Under the pieces are notes generated by a model. It worked only from the letters and a program-made list of their open reading frames with translations, had not been told where the DNA came from and did no database searches. Positions 51,931 to 60,855 of a DNA stretch of 64,000 nt are shown one piece after another. Origin of the DNA: Chitinophagaceae bacterium UBA4407 (GTDB lineage Bacteria; Bacteroidota; Bacteroidia; Chitinophagales; Chitinophagaceae). How positions within the stretch are numbered: the first letter of the stretch is position 1; each line of letters begins with the position of its first letter. Location of the stretch: NCBI GenBank assembly GCA_002390845.1, contig DGQT01000052.1, positions 1-64,000 on the forward strand, written 5' to 3'. Position numbers and translations under genes: made by a program.

Positions 51931-53592
51931 TTATTTTGCTACGATCATTTGTTTGCTGCCAACAATTTTACCATCGGCAATAAGTGTATAACTGTAAGCA
52001 CCTGATGGCATGGCTGCTGCATCGATGTTTAGCGAGCCCTTGCCTGTGCCGGATAAACTTACCTGTTTTAATGTTCTGCCGCCTTTATCAGTAATAATAA
52101 TTTGTGCAGTATGATATTCCTGTGGCAGTGTATAATTAATTTTTGTTGTGCTTGTAAAAGGGTTGGGAATGTTTTGATCCAGCGCAGCATTGGTAAGTAC
52201 AACTGAAGCAACGGCATTGGTGTTTTCAGAAGTTGTAATTACGTTGGTTGTACCGGTAATTTTATTTACCAATTGTGTTAGTGCTTCAATTTTTGCATTT
52301 TGATCCTGTATGGTTTTATCCTGTTCCTGCATGGCTTTAATCATTACAGGGATGAGTTCTGTATAATTCACAGCTTTAACCTCAATACTTTCACCTGAAG
52401 TTTTTTTACCAGCCTCTCTTTTATCGGGAGTAACAGCGTCTTTCGTGTCAAAATTTTCTGATTTAACAAGGCCTGGCAAAACTTTTTCAAGGTCTTGTGC
52501 AATTAAGCCATAATGTGTACCCTGCGGTAAGTTCATTTTTGCAAAATTGCCATCGTTTCTGAATTCATAGTTTTTGGGTTGCAGGCGATTGATGATATCC
52601 ATGGCATTGCCAAAATCTTTGATGTTCTTTTTCAGTTTTGCATCAGAACTCTGAAAAACACCTGTTGCATATACATCGCCACTGAAATAGCCGGCGTACC
52701 AACCTATACCGCTGGAAACATAAATACCCCTGTAATTGGTAGATGTAAACTCACCGGCATATCCCCCTGTTAGGCTGGTTCCGGTGCTGTAACCATATAC
52801 TCCTGTGCCCGACGTACTACGGCCATAAACCCCTATTCCCTCGTTATTGTGACCACCGTAAACTCCTGCAATTCCTTCGCTTGTAGTTCCTGAAACACCG
52901 TAGCCTGTAAAGCTATACCCGGTAACGCCATTACCTGCAGAAGCATCGCTACCATATACACCAGCACCGTTTACGCTGTTGCCATACACACCTACCCCTG
53001 CCTCGCCACTGGTACCTTCGATAGCATGTGTGTTAGATTTAGATACCGCTTTCAAAACAGCACCTGTAGCTAAAGTATTGCTGTTTTCTACATAGACAGA
53101 AGGATTGTTACCCGTTTTTACACTGTAAAATGCATAGTTATTTACGGGGTCGGTTACGTTAATACCACTGTATAAGCTGGAGGCATTTACATTAAGTGCA
53201 TACGAAGCGTTCGTAGTGCCCCGCACACCTACCAGGCCGGTAGTTGCAGCAATATTGAAAAGGGGTGTACCCAAATTGCTACGAAATTCGTAACGAACAC
53301 TGGCTGCATTAAAATATAAGCCCAGATTGGGGTAGGTGGCAGAACGAAAAGCGTACTGGTTATCGCCCACACGGTAAGCTGAGCCACCGGTAAAACTTAA
53401 ATTACCTGTAGCATCGAATGCTCCATAACTGGCGGCTGAGCCAAAACGGGAAGTACCAATAACCTGTAACGAAGTGGCAGGTGCCAATGTGCCAACGCCA
53501 ACATTACCATTTGCGGGAAATGTATTTTGTGCGTTTGAATTTGTAAAAGCAATTGTAGCTGCCAGCGCTGAAAGAATAAACTTAATTTTCAT
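51931..53592 (-). CDS. Secreted S74 (endosialidase-chaperone) protein with T9SS sorting domain
   Basis: 553-residue exported protein. Signal peptide (MKIKFILSALAATIAFTNSN, then AQ). The N-terminal NGNVGVGTLAPATSLQVIGTS is typical of Bacteroidota tail-fibre-like proteins. A glycine-rich stretch at about 190-290 repeats G(V/I)YG units every 10-13 residues (GVGVYGNSVNGAGVYGSD). The intramolecular chaperone domain (peptidase S74) starts SSDAKLKKNIKDFGNAMDII at about residue 314 and includes THYGLIAQDLEKVLPGLV. A coiled-coil (QEQDKTIQDQNAKIEALTQL) and a T9SS sorting domain (NIPNPFTSTTKINYTLP ... YSYTLIADGK) follow. It is probably a trimeric surface fibre. No phage genes are near. Confidence 0.85.
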   Translation of the reverse strand: MKIKFILSALAATIAFTNSNAQNTFPANGNVGVGTLAPATSLQVIGTSRFGSAASYGAFDATGNLSFTGGSAYRVGDNQYAFRSATYPNLGLYFNAASVRYEFRSNLGTPLFNIAATTGLVGVRGTTNASYALNVNASSLYSGINVTDPVNNYAFYSVKTGNNPSVYVENSNTLATGAVLKAVSKSNTHAIEGTSGEAGVGVYGNSVNGAGVYGSDASAGNGVTGYSFTGYGVSGTTSEGIAGVYGGHNNEGIGVYGRSTSGTGVYGYSTGTSLTGGYAGEFTSTNYRGIYVSSGIGWYAGYFSGDVYATGVFQSSDAKLKKNIKDFGNAMDIINRLQPKNYEFRNDGNFAKMNLPQGTHYGLIAQDLEKVLPGLVKSENFDTKDAVTPDKREAGKKTSGESIEVKAVNYTELIPVMIKAMQEQDKTIQDQNAKIEALTQLVNKITGTTNVITTSENTNAVASVVLTNAALDQNIPNPFTSTTKINYTLPQEYHTAQIIITDKGGRTLKQVSLSGTGKGSLNIDAAAMPSGAYSYTLIADGKIVGSKQMIVAK

Positions 53593-54047
53593 AACTGTTT
53601 TTTTTCGGTGAAATAATTTTAATGGTGTAAAGCAAGCAAAAGCCCTGTGAAAACAGTTAGCCAGTTTACGAATGCGGCAAATGAATTTATGATTGTGGTG
53701 TTTTAATTTTTCCAGGCCTGTTGCTGCCTTAAAAAATAATTTTCACTGCCTGGAATATGTACGTCTTAATTGTACGTTTGCTTTATTTGAGGAAACAGCC
53801 CGGTACTTTAATTGATATTCTAAAAGATGCAGAGCAAAGGGATGAAGATGCATAGCGCAACGAAAGAAAAGCTTAGTAATTATTTGACTATACCCCTGCT
53901 GCAATAAGTGCAGCAACGGCTGTTGAAAGCTGAATTGTATTTTACAGTAAAAGTGTGCGACGCAACAAAAGCTTCATTCATATTCTATTGCCTGGCTCAA
54001 AAAAATGTATTTGAAAAATCGTAAATCTGAAATCGTACTTCTAAAAA
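53593..54047. other. Gap with degenerate and intact right arms
   Basis: 455 bp: promoter region of the S74 gene, a degenerate right arm (53848-53890), and an intact right arm (53930-54005). Also ATATGTACGTCTTAATTGTACG (53754-53775), a loose dyad. No gene. Confidence 0.5.
53848..54005. repeat. Two successive right arms of the dispersed repeat
   Basis: First, degenerate: GATGCATAGCGCAACGAAAG followed by AAAAGCTTAGTAATTATT. Second, intact: CAGTAAAAGTGTGCGACGCA (53945-53964), ACAAAAGCTTCATTCATATT and GCCTGGCTCAAAAAAA, ending 43 bp from the dnaB stop. Between them TTGCTGCACTT/CTGCTGCAATAAGTGCAGCAA forms a small hairpin. Confidence 0.7.
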
Positions 54048-55637
54048 TCAGAATGGTGTTTCTTCATCAAAGCCTTCATCAAAAGCGCCGTTGTTCATGC
54101 GGCTGCCTTTTTGAATAAAGAACTTTCCACCTTCATCGTTGCCGCTGCCGGGTGCAGCAGGTGCAGAAGGAACGGGTTTCCAGTTACCGGCACTTTTACC
54201 GGGGTTATAGCCGCCGCTATCACCATCCCATTCTTCAAACTTTTGTATATGCAACAGGGCGCGGAGTTTAATGGTTTCCAGCGAACCGTTCCTGTGTTTT
54301 GCAATGCGTATATGTGTTTCGCCTTTGGTACTTTCGCCATTTTCGTTGTTCATCACCTCGTAATATTCAGGCCGGTAAATGAACATAACCATATCTGCAT
54401 CCTGCTCGATTGCTCCTGATTCACGAAGGTCACTCAACTGCGGCATCTTGCTTTCTTTACGTGTTTCCACGGCACGGCTTAACTGGCTGAGTGCAATAAT
54501 GGGCACGTTTAATTCTTTGGCCAGCGCTTTAAGATTTCGGGAAATGGTACTGATCTCCTGTTCACGGTTACCGCCTTTATTATCGTTGCTGCCACTCATA
54601 AGCTGCAGGTAATCGATCAATATCAGGCCAACCTTATGTTTGTTTACCAGCCTTCTGGCTTTTGCGCGGAATTCAAAGATGTTAAGGGCTGCTGTATCGT
54701 CAATATAAATGGGTGCTTTTTCAAGACGCTTAATGCCTTTGGTATTTAGCTGCTGGTATTCGTATTCTTCCAGTTTACCACGCGAAATTTTCTCCATCAT
54801 AATTTCACTTTCGGCAGAAAGAATACGCTGTACCAACTGCGATGCACTCATCTCTAATGAGAAGAAACCAACAGCTGTTGGTTTTGTGGGGTGCAATGCA
54901 GCGTTGCGTGCAAGGTTTAATGCAAAAGCCGTTTTACCTACTGAAGGCCGTGCAGCCAAAATAATTAAATCTGTTGGCTGCCAGCCATAAGTAACACGAT
55001 CCATACTTGCAAAGCCACTGGGTACGCCGGATATTTCTTCTTTCTTTGTTCTTAACTCATCAATACGGTTAATGGCCTGCGCAAGGGCGCTGCTCATTTC
55101 TTTATAATCTGTTTTAAGAAAGTTGTTGGTGATCTGGAAAATTTTGTCTTCGGCATCATCCATTAAATCAAAAACGTCGGTACTTTCTTCGTAAGCTTCA
55201 CTGATAATTTCGCCGCTGATACGGATCAGTTCGCGTTGCACAAACTTTTGTAAAACAATTCTTGAGTGCGCTTCAATATTTGCAACAGAAACAACAGCAT
55301 TGGTAAGTTTGGTTACATAGTAGGGGCCGCCTACCATTTCAAGTTCTTCTTTTATTTTAAGTTCTTCAACAACCGTTAATATATCAATGGGCAAACTTTT
55401 CTGGGCCAGGGTTTGAAAGGCTCGATAAATGCGCTGATGCGCATCAACATAAAAACATTCTGGTTTAAGGATTTCGACAACTGTATCAAAAGCAGATTTA
55501 TCAAGCATTACCGCACCAAGCACTGCTTCCTCAAGGTCTTTTGCCTGAGGGGGTAATTTGCCATAGACCATAGTACTTAAATCTATGGCTGGCTTTCTCC
55601 CTTTTTTTCTGTCTTTATTAAAATTTGTCAATTCCAT
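54048..55637 (-). CDS. dnaB: Replicative DNA helicase DnaB
   Basis: 529-residue hexameric 5'-3' helicase that unwinds DNA at the replication fork. The N-terminal domain (LPPQAKDLEEAVLGAVMLDK at about residues 30-49, then DAHQRIYRAFQTLAQKS) and linker are followed by the RecA-like core: TYGWQPTDLIILAARPSVGK with Walker A ARPSVGKT at about 226-233, GFFSLEMSASQLVQRIL, Walker B LILIDYLQLM at about 337-346, and ISRNLKALAKELNVPIIALS ... RESGAIEQDADMV. The C-terminus carries about 70 extra residues (a glycine- and proline-rich tail ending FDEGFDEETPF), as in other Bacteroidota. No sign of an intein. Single-gene unit. Confidence 0.96.
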   Translation of the reverse strand: MELTNFNKDRKKGRKPAIDLSTMVYGKLPPQAKDLEEAVLGAVMLDKSAFDTVVEILKPECFYVDAHQRIYRAFQTLAQKSLPIDILTVVEELKIKEELEMVGGPYYVTKLTNAVVSVANIEAHSRIVLQKFVQRELIRISGEIISEAYEESTDVFDLMDDAEDKIFQITNNFLKTDYKEMSSALAQAINRIDELRTKKEEISGVPSGFASMDRVTYGWQPTDLIILAARPSVGKTAFALNLARNAALHPTKPTAVGFFSLEMSASQLVQRILSAESEIMMEKISRGKLEEYEYQQLNTKGIKRLEKAPIYIDDTAALNIFEFRAKARRLVNKHKVGLILIDYLQLMSGSNDNKGGNREQEISTISRNLKALAKELNVPIIALSQLSRAVETRKESKMPQLSDLRESGAIEQDADMVMFIYRPEYYEVMNNENGESTKGETHIRIAKHRNGSLETIKLRALLHIQKFEEWDGDSGGYNPGKSAGNWKPVPSAPAAPGSGNDEGGKFFIQKGSRMNNGAFDEGFDEETPF

Positions 55638-56011
55638 CGGGCAATGAATATACTCGGTTAGTAAACTTTTTTGTTCACCAATTCTCTTTTGGTAGCATTC
55701 TTTTGTTTTCGGTACGGCATGTTAACTGCTCAAAAAAACGATTACCCGTTGAGTAAAGGGGGAGCGAATATAGAAGCCTTTTATCTGTGATAAAAAATTT
55801 TATTAAAAGAATATTTGTTCTATTTAAACCCACATCAAAGTTCACATATTATAAAGGGTTTTTAACATGAAAATATTGTTTGCCCACAATTTTAAAAAGT
55901 TTTCCGCTTACCATCCTGCTTAATCCACATAATTTGTGCAGAAAGATTTTTACTGAAAAATTAGCTGTTTCAGTGCTTTTTTGCTAACTAATTGTCGGCA
56001 GAAAACAGCAT

Positions 56012-56039
56012 TTTATGTTACCGGCTCCGGTAACATAAA
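56012..56039. repeat. Perfect palindrome / hairpin
   Basis: TTTATGTTACCGG pairs with CCGGTAACATAAA around CT. It lies directly before the left arm of the repeat and 130 bp before csaA. A terminator, an operator or another mobile hairpin are all possible. Confidence 0.6.
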
Positions 56040-56040
56040 T

Positions 56041-56078
56041 TTAGCTTTTGTTGCATCGCACTCTTGTGCGTTCGGATC
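56041..56078. repeat. Left arm of dispersed repeat, upstream of csaA
   Basis: TTAGCTTTTGTTGCATCGCA followed by CTCTTGTGCGTTCGGATC; core GTTGCATCGCACTCTTGTGC (56050-56069). The matching right arm is on the other side of csaA (56608-56655). Confidence 0.75.
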
Positions 56079-56168
56079 ATGAATGAGCTTTTACCTTAGC
56101 GTAAACCAACCGCACCGGGCATTCGCGGTTTAATATTTTTTCCGCTAAGTTTGTTTAAAACAATTTGC

Positions 56169-56498
56169 ATGATTACATGGGATGATTTCGGGAAAATAGA
56201 CATTCGCTCAGGCACCATTACAGATGTGCAGGATTTTCCAAAAGCAAGAAAACCAGCCTACCAGCTTACTATAGATTTTGGACCGCTTGGTATTAAAAGA
56301 TCATCTGCACAAATTACACATCATTATACAAAAGAAGCACTGCTGAATAAACAGGTAGTAGCAGTTGTAAATTTTCCTGTAAAACAAATAGCCAGCTTTT
56401 TTAGCGAATGCCTGGTGCTTGGTGTGTACGATGAAAATAACAATGTGGTGCTATTGCAGCCTGATAAGCAGGTAAAAAACGGGCAAAAGATCGGTTAG
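56169..56498 (+). CDS. csaA: CsaA-type tRNA-binding-domain chaperone
   Basis: 109 residues from the ATG at 56169 (MITWDDFGKIDIRSGTI). A TTG at 56151 would add six residues, but the ATG start matches the family length of about 110. CsaA is a homodimeric OB-fold protein with a tRNA-binding (EMAP II/Arc1p-like) domain, described as a secretion-related chaperone. Conserved: DFGKIDIRSGTITDVQDFPKARKPAY, FGPLGIKRSSAQIT, VVAVVNFPVKQIASFFSECLVLGVYD. It stands alone and is enclosed between a left and a right arm of the dispersed repeat. Confidence 0.92.
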   Translation: MITWDDFGKIDIRSGTITDVQDFPKARKPAYQLTIDFGPLGIKRSSAQITHHYTKEALLNKQVVAVVNFPVKQIASFFSECLVLGVYDENNNVVLLQPDKQVKNGQKIG

Positions 56499-56607
56499 TA
56501 TTTTTTTGCAATGTTGGTTTAGTATTAATCCATCTTATTTGTACAGAAAATCATTAATTGCATTTACTGCAGTTATACGCTGAGTCAGCTTGTATTTTAG
56601 TTCAGTC

Positions 56608-56655
56608 ATAGCCTGCAAGTACAAGTGAGTGACACAACAGGCGATGCTATAAAAA
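56608..56655. repeat. Right arm of dispersed repeat, downstream of csaA
   Basis: GCCTGCAAGTACAAGTGAGT then GACACAACAGGCGATGCTATAAAAAAC; core GTACAAGTGAGTGACACAAC (56618-56637), the GTGTCACTC type. It ends 25 bp from the stop of the 56680 gene. Confidence 0.8.
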
Positions 56656-56679
56656 ACAACAGATGGCTAAAAAATTATT

Positions 56680-58251
56680 TTATTGTTTTCCCTGTCCGTA
56701 TAACACTGCTCCGTTTCTTGCTGAATTTTGCTGACTATTCTCCAGTTCAATAATACCGTTTACCAAAACATATTTAAACCCCGTAGAATACTGATGCGGT
56801 TTTTCAAAAGTTGAAAGATCGCTGACAGTGGCAGCATCGAACACAACAATATCAGCAGCAAAACCTTCGCGAAGCAAGCCCCTGTTTGTAAAATGAAAAC
56901 GTTGTGCCGGCAACGAAGTCATTCTTCGTATGGCTTCTTCCAATGAAATCACTTTCTCATCCCGAACATATTTACCCAGCACCCGGGCATTGGTGCCATA
57001 ACCGCGTGGGTGCGGCACACCGGAATTAAAAACACGGATGCTGGCATCGCTGGCAAACATGTTGAACGGATACTTCATAATGTACTTTACATCATCTTCA
57101 CTCATGCCGTGGAAAACCATACCGGCACCACCTTTCAGCATCATTTCAAAAACAGTTTTTATTTCATCTTCTGCGGTATGTTTTCTTTTAAGCAGCAGGT
57201 TGACCGCCTCTATTGTTTTACCATTTAAAGTAGTATCAGACTTGTAATTTGCAACTACAGCGTAACTGTAATGCTGTAGTTTTCTGTTGTGCAATTTTTT
57301 AAGCATGTAAACGCCTACCTGTTTTTGAACAGCAGGTTGTTGCAATCTTTGCTTTAGAGAATCGTCACCACCAGCCAATACCCAATCGGGCAATAAAGTA
57401 CTTAATGATGTACTGCTTGCAGTGTACGGATATTGATCGATAGTAACATCAACACCTTCAGATCTGGCTTTTTGTACCATTGCCAAAGTTTGTCTGCTCC
57501 TTCCCCAGTTATTTTGCCCGCCAACTTTAAAGTGAGAAATCTCTAAAGGAATGTTTGCTTCTTTTGCAACAGTTAAAGCTTCCTGAATTGCATCTGTTAC
57601 ACTATCGCTTTCATTACGCATGTGCGTGGTGTAAATACCATGGTACTGTGCAGCAACTTTTGCAAGCGCCACAATTTCACTGGTTGCAGCATAAGTGCCG
57701 GGCGTATAAATTAACCCTGTTGAAAAACCTACAGCACCAGCCTGCATCGCATTTTCAACAAGGGCTTTCATTTGCTCCAGTTCTTCATTTGTTGGCTGAC
57801 GGTTGGCGGTGCCCATTACCGATTCGCGTATATCGTTGTGCCCAACGAGCGTTGCTACGTTTACAGAAAGATGAAGACTATCTATAAATGAAAGGTATTT
57901 TTTTATATCAACCTGTGATGCCCCACAATTGCCTGTGATTACTGTTGTTACGCCGTCATAAATAAAATTAGAGGCAAGCGGGTTTTTTATTTCATCTTCT
58001 TCAATATGGGTATGAACATCAATAAAGCCTGGTGCTATAACAAAGCCAGTTGCATCAATAGTTTTAACTGCAAGCCAGTTAGTAAGGTTGCCGAGCGCAA
58101 TTATTTTTCCATCTTTAATTGCAACATCGCCATAAAACCAGGGATTGCCGGTGCCATCTATAATTTTTCCATGCTGTATCAGGATGTCTGCTGATTGCTG
58201 GGCAAACAGTTGATGAGAAAAAAATATTAAAATAAAGCAGCAGTATTTCAT
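56680..58251 (-). CDS. N-acyl-D-amino-acid deacylase-like amidohydrolase, exported
   Basis: 523-residue metal-dependent amidohydrolase of the D-aminoacylase family, which releases D-amino acids from N-acylated forms. A signal peptide (MKYCCFILIFFSHQLFAQQS) sends it to the periplasm. Family blocks: ILIQHGKIIDGTGNPWFYGD, the metal site IDVHTHIEED at about 77-86, TTVITGNCGASQ with the metal-bridging cysteine at about residue 109, AGAVGFSTGLIYTPGTYA, YTTHMRNESDS at about 208-218 and LEISHFKVGG at about 236-245. A late MFASDASIRVFNSGVPHPRG contains the catalytic aspartate. The family end RGLLREGFAADIVVFD is present. Single gene; a right arm of the repeat lies behind its stop. Confidence 0.88.
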   Translation of the reverse strand: MKYCCFILIFFSHQLFAQQSADILIQHGKIIDGTGNPWFYGDVAIKDGKIIALGNLTNWLAVKTIDATGFVIAPGFIDVHTHIEEDEIKNPLASNFIYDGVTTVITGNCGASQVDIKKYLSFIDSLHLSVNVATLVGHNDIRESVMGTANRQPTNEELEQMKALVENAMQAGAVGFSTGLIYTPGTYAATSEIVALAKVAAQYHGIYTTHMRNESDSVTDAIQEALTVAKEANIPLEISHFKVGGQNNWGRSRQTLAMVQKARSEGVDVTIDQYPYTASSTSLSTLLPDWVLAGGDDSLKQRLQQPAVQKQVGVYMLKKLHNRKLQHYSYAVVANYKSDTTLNGKTIEAVNLLLKRKHTAEDEIKTVFEMMLKGGAGMVFHGMSEDDVKYIMKYPFNMFASDASIRVFNSGVPHPRGYGTNARVLGKYVRDEKVISLEEAIRRMTSLPAQRFHFTNRGLLREGFAADIVVFDAATVSDLSTFEKPHQYSTGFKYVLVNGIIELENSQQNSARNGAVLYGQGKQ

Positions 58252-58539
58252 GGCGTTAAGTTAAGGAATGTGGGTGATGTGCATTGGCTTAAGTATTCAG
58301 ATGATCGTTCTCTGTTTAATAGCGGGTTTTTACCGAATAGAATTGATACAATATGTATCAGAAAAAACTAGTAGACTGCATTGAAATGTTCAATAGGATT
58401 TGTTAGCGTACAAAGATGCGATCCTGAAATAAATTCGCATAAGCATCAAGCAAATTTTATTTATGTATCGTTCAAATTCAATGTTTGTATGCTCATTGCC
58501 GCATGGCATTGTCCTTGCAACGGCGCTGCACCCGCTTCT

Positions 58540-58587
58540 TTGCTGCGATATGGCTATGCCATCGCAGCAATTCCGGCTTTGCCGGAA
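58540..58587. repeat. Two adjacent hairpins
   Basis: TTGCTGCGATATGGC pairs with GCCATCGCAGCAA (58540-58570), and immediately after it TTCCGGC-TTT-GCCGGAA (58571-58587). Together they look like a REP-type unit that sits inside the larger repeat context. Confidence 0.65.
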
Positions 58588-58730
58588 CCGAACCAGCTAA
58601 GGCGCCTTATGTAAGGACGGGTATTATAACGCACGATAGAAATGACAGTATTAAATTTTTGAAAACCTGTACAGAATCTTCCAGTTTATAATACTGAATT
58701 TTAGCTTGATGCCTATGCGAAACTCTTGGG

Positions 58731-58828
58731 ATGCTATACTTCGCGTAAATGCTGCCATGAAAGAGGAACTGTGAAACGAGCGTGGCAAGAAAAGCTTCAT
58801 AAAGATTTATAGCCCGGCCCCAAAAAAT
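58731..58828. repeat. Right arm of dispersed repeat, GCGTGGCAAG type
   Basis: ATGCTATACTTCGCGTAAAT, GCTGCCATGAAAGAGGAACT, GTGAAACGAGCGTGGCAAG, AAAAGCTTCAT and outer end AGCCCGGCCCCAAAAAA. It nearly repeats 13344-13442 in sequence and layout. Confidence 0.8.
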
Positions 58829-58843
58829 ATCTTCAAAATAAAA

Positions 58844-58868
58844 AAAGCCCTGCATTATGCAAGGCTTT
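58844..58868 (-). terminator. Terminator of the acyl-CoA dehydrogenase gene
   Basis: Stem AAAGCCCTGCA / TGCAAGGCTTT (one mismatch) with a TTA loop; on the minus strand it is followed by a long T-rich tract (58833-58846). It lies 20 bp past the stop. Confidence 0.75.
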
Positions 58869-58887
58869 CAAAAATTGCAATATCATT

Positions 58888-60681
58888 TTAAAAACAATAG
58901 CCGTTTTCTTCAATCATTTTATCGGCAATCCTTCTTCGGGCAGCCTTGGTATTAAAGGGTTCAACCTTTGTAAAACGTTTGATGCCGATATGCATCATAC
59001 GCAGTTCATCGCCATCCGCAAAAGCATTTAAAGCATCTTTTGCATTTTTATTGATACGGTCTGCGGCATCATAAATATAAGTGCGCATGATATCCGTTTG
59101 AGAAACAGTTGCTGCTTCGCCAAAAGTATCGGTGAGTTTTATAACACGCAGTAAAGCACTTTCGGCATTGTAGGTGTCTATCATCATGTCTGCAATGTTC
59201 ATCAATACTTCCTGTTCCTTATCTAAATTCATCATCAGCTTTTGAACCGCAGCACCGGCCACCAGTAAAATTGCTTTTTTAAAGTTGGCAACATATTTTT
59301 TTTCTTTTGCAAAAGCGCTGTCATCATCGCTGCCGAAATCGGGTATGCTCATTAATTCTTTGCTCACTGCAAGCGCCGGGCCCATAAGATCGATGGTGCC
59401 TTTCATGGCACGTTTTAAGATCATATCAACAGTAAGTAAGCGGTTGATCTCGTTGGTGCCTTCGTAAATGCGGTTGATGCGGCTGTCGCGGTAAGCTTTG
59501 CTTATTTCGTATTCATCACTAAAGCCATTGCCGCCGTGTATCTGAACCCCTTCGTCTACAACAAAATCCAACACTTCGCTGCCAAATACTTTTAGCATGG
59601 CGCATTCAATTGCATATTCTTCTGCAGCCCCGAGGTACGCCTTTTCAAAAGTTTCACCATTCGCTTTTAGCTCGGCTTCCCGGTCATCAATCATTTTTCC
59701 GGTGCGGTACATGGCAGAATCTGCAATCCATGTGCGGATGGCCATTTCAGCGAGTTTGTGTTTTATGGCGCCAAATTTTGAAATAGAGGTTTTAAATTGC
59801 TCCCGAGCAACGGCATAGCGTAAAGACAATGTAGTAGCGGCTTTTGCACCACCTTGTGTGGCGGCGCAAAGTTTGTAACGACCGGTATTTAATACATTGA
59901 AAGCGATAATATGTCCACGGCCGATTTCGCCTAAAACATTTTCAACAGGTACTTTACAATCCTGGAAATACAACTGTACTGTTGAAGAACCTTTAATGCC
60001 CATCTTGTGTTCTTCGGGGCCTTGCGTAAATCCTTCTGTGCCGCGTTCAATAATGAAGGCAGTGAATTTATCGCCGTCAATTTTTGCAAACACGGTATAG
60101 ATATCGGCAAAGCCACCATTGGTGATCCAGCATTTTTGGCCGTTTAAAATATAGTGCTTTCCATCAGCGCTTAAGGTGGCAGTTGTTTTTGCCCCTAATG
60201 CATCGCTGCCGCTGTTTGGTTCTGTAAGCCCGTAAGCGCCTTTCCATTCACCCGATGCCATTTTCGGAACATATTTTTTTCTTTGTTCTTCATTACCAAA
60301 ATACAGGATGGGCATAGAACCAATTCCTGTATGCGCCGTAAAAGCAACACAAAAAGAATAACCGCCACCAAAACTTTCTGTGATAATAGATGAAGTGATG
60401 AGGTCCTTTCCAAGCCCGCCATATTCTTCCGGAACACTTGCACCCAGTAAACCCAGTTCCCCGGCTTTTTGCATTAGCGATGGCATTAGCCCCGGTTCAA
60501 GTTTTTCTATGCGGTCGAGTATGGGCATTACTTCAGTGTTAATAAACTGGCGCCCCATTTCCTGTATCATTTTCTGTTCTTCAGAAAAATCTTCGGGAAT
60601 AAAAGTATTGCCGGGAATGCTGTTTTTAACAAGCCATTCGCCACCTTTTAGCAAAGCTGTTTTTTGTGTTGTGGTTTCCAT
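58888..60681 (-). CDS. Acyl-CoA dehydrogenase family protein
   Basis: 597-residue FAD-dependent acyl-CoA dehydrogenase for the first step of fatty-acid beta-oxidation. The length exceeds the usual 380 residues because of a C-terminal extension (about residues 430-597), as in the very-long-chain type. Seen: KAGELGLLGASVPEEYGG at about 71-88, AYGLTEPNSGSDALGAKTTA (FAD and substrate loop) at about 152-171, YILNGQKCWITNGGFAD, and the catalytic-base motif RINRIYEGTNEINRLL at about 407-422, whose glutamate follows the tyrosine. It lies downstream of a MarR-family gene on the same strand. The hydroxyacyl-CoA dehydrogenase and thiolase genes usually found beside it are absent from the window. Confidence 0.92.
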   Translation of the reverse strand: METTTQKTALLKGGEWLVKNSIPGNTFIPEDFSEEQKMIQEMGRQFINTEVMPILDRIEKLEPGLMPSLMQKAGELGLLGASVPEEYGGLGKDLITSSIITESFGGGYSFCVAFTAHTGIGSMPILYFGNEEQRKKYVPKMASGEWKGAYGLTEPNSGSDALGAKTTATLSADGKHYILNGQKCWITNGGFADIYTVFAKIDGDKFTAFIIERGTEGFTQGPEEHKMGIKGSSTVQLYFQDCKVPVENVLGEIGRGHIIAFNVLNTGRYKLCAATQGGAKAATTLSLRYAVAREQFKTSISKFGAIKHKLAEMAIRTWIADSAMYRTGKMIDDREAELKANGETFEKAYLGAAEEYAIECAMLKVFGSEVLDFVVDEGVQIHGGNGFSDEYEISKAYRDSRINRIYEGTNEINRLLTVDMILKRAMKGTIDLMGPALAVSKELMSIPDFGSDDDSAFAKEKKYVANFKKAILLVAGAAVQKLMMNLDKEQEVLMNIADMMIDTYNAESALLRVIKLTDTFGEAATVSQTDIMRTYIYDAADRINKNAKDALNAFADGDELRMMHIGIKRFTKVEPFNTKAARRRIADKMIEENGYCF

Positions 60682-60730
60682 ATAAAATTTATTGAGAAGG
60701 TTATAAAATTTACAATTATATTTTAGAAAA

Positions 60731-60800
60731 TTTATGAGCCAAACTGAGCATATCTATTAAACTTTTCTTGCGTCGCACTCTTGAGGGTTCGGAATTTTTC
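60731..60800. repeat. Left arm of dispersed repeat, between marR and the dehydrogenase
   Basis: TTATGAGCCAAACTGAGC outer end, core CTTGCGTCGCACTCTTGAGG (60767-60786), then GTTCGGAATTTTTCTGAGCT. The nearest right arm is across the marR gene at 61452. Confidence 0.75.
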
Positions 60801-60855
60801 TGAGCTATTAAAGACAATATACAACTCAAAAGTTCATCTATATAGCCAATTCTCT

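Larger units (their letters stand above)
55638..56168. other. Gap between dnaB and csaA
   Basis: 531 bp with the dnaB upstream region (very AT-rich, 55760-55960), a perfect hairpin at 56012-56039 and a left arm of the dispersed repeat at 56041-56078. No gene. Confidence 0.5.
58252..58887. other. Gap with hairpins and a GCGTGGCAAG-type arm
   Basis: 636 bp without a convincing gene. It holds a dyad TGATACAATATGTATCAG (58345-58363), the double hairpin at 58540-58587, a repeat arm (58731-58828) and a terminator (58844-58868). ATCCTGAAATAAATTCGCAT (58431-58450) resembles the interior word at 28164-28184. Confidence 0.55.

Noticed and set aside
51931..53592. S74 protein as part of a prophage
   Set aside because: It has a signal peptide and a T9SS sorting domain, and no phage structural, lysis or integrase gene is nearby.
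58381..58887. Small frames at 58381-58614, 58485-58691 and 58607-58855
   Set aside because: They cross hairpins and a repeat arm and have no recognisable start context or family.
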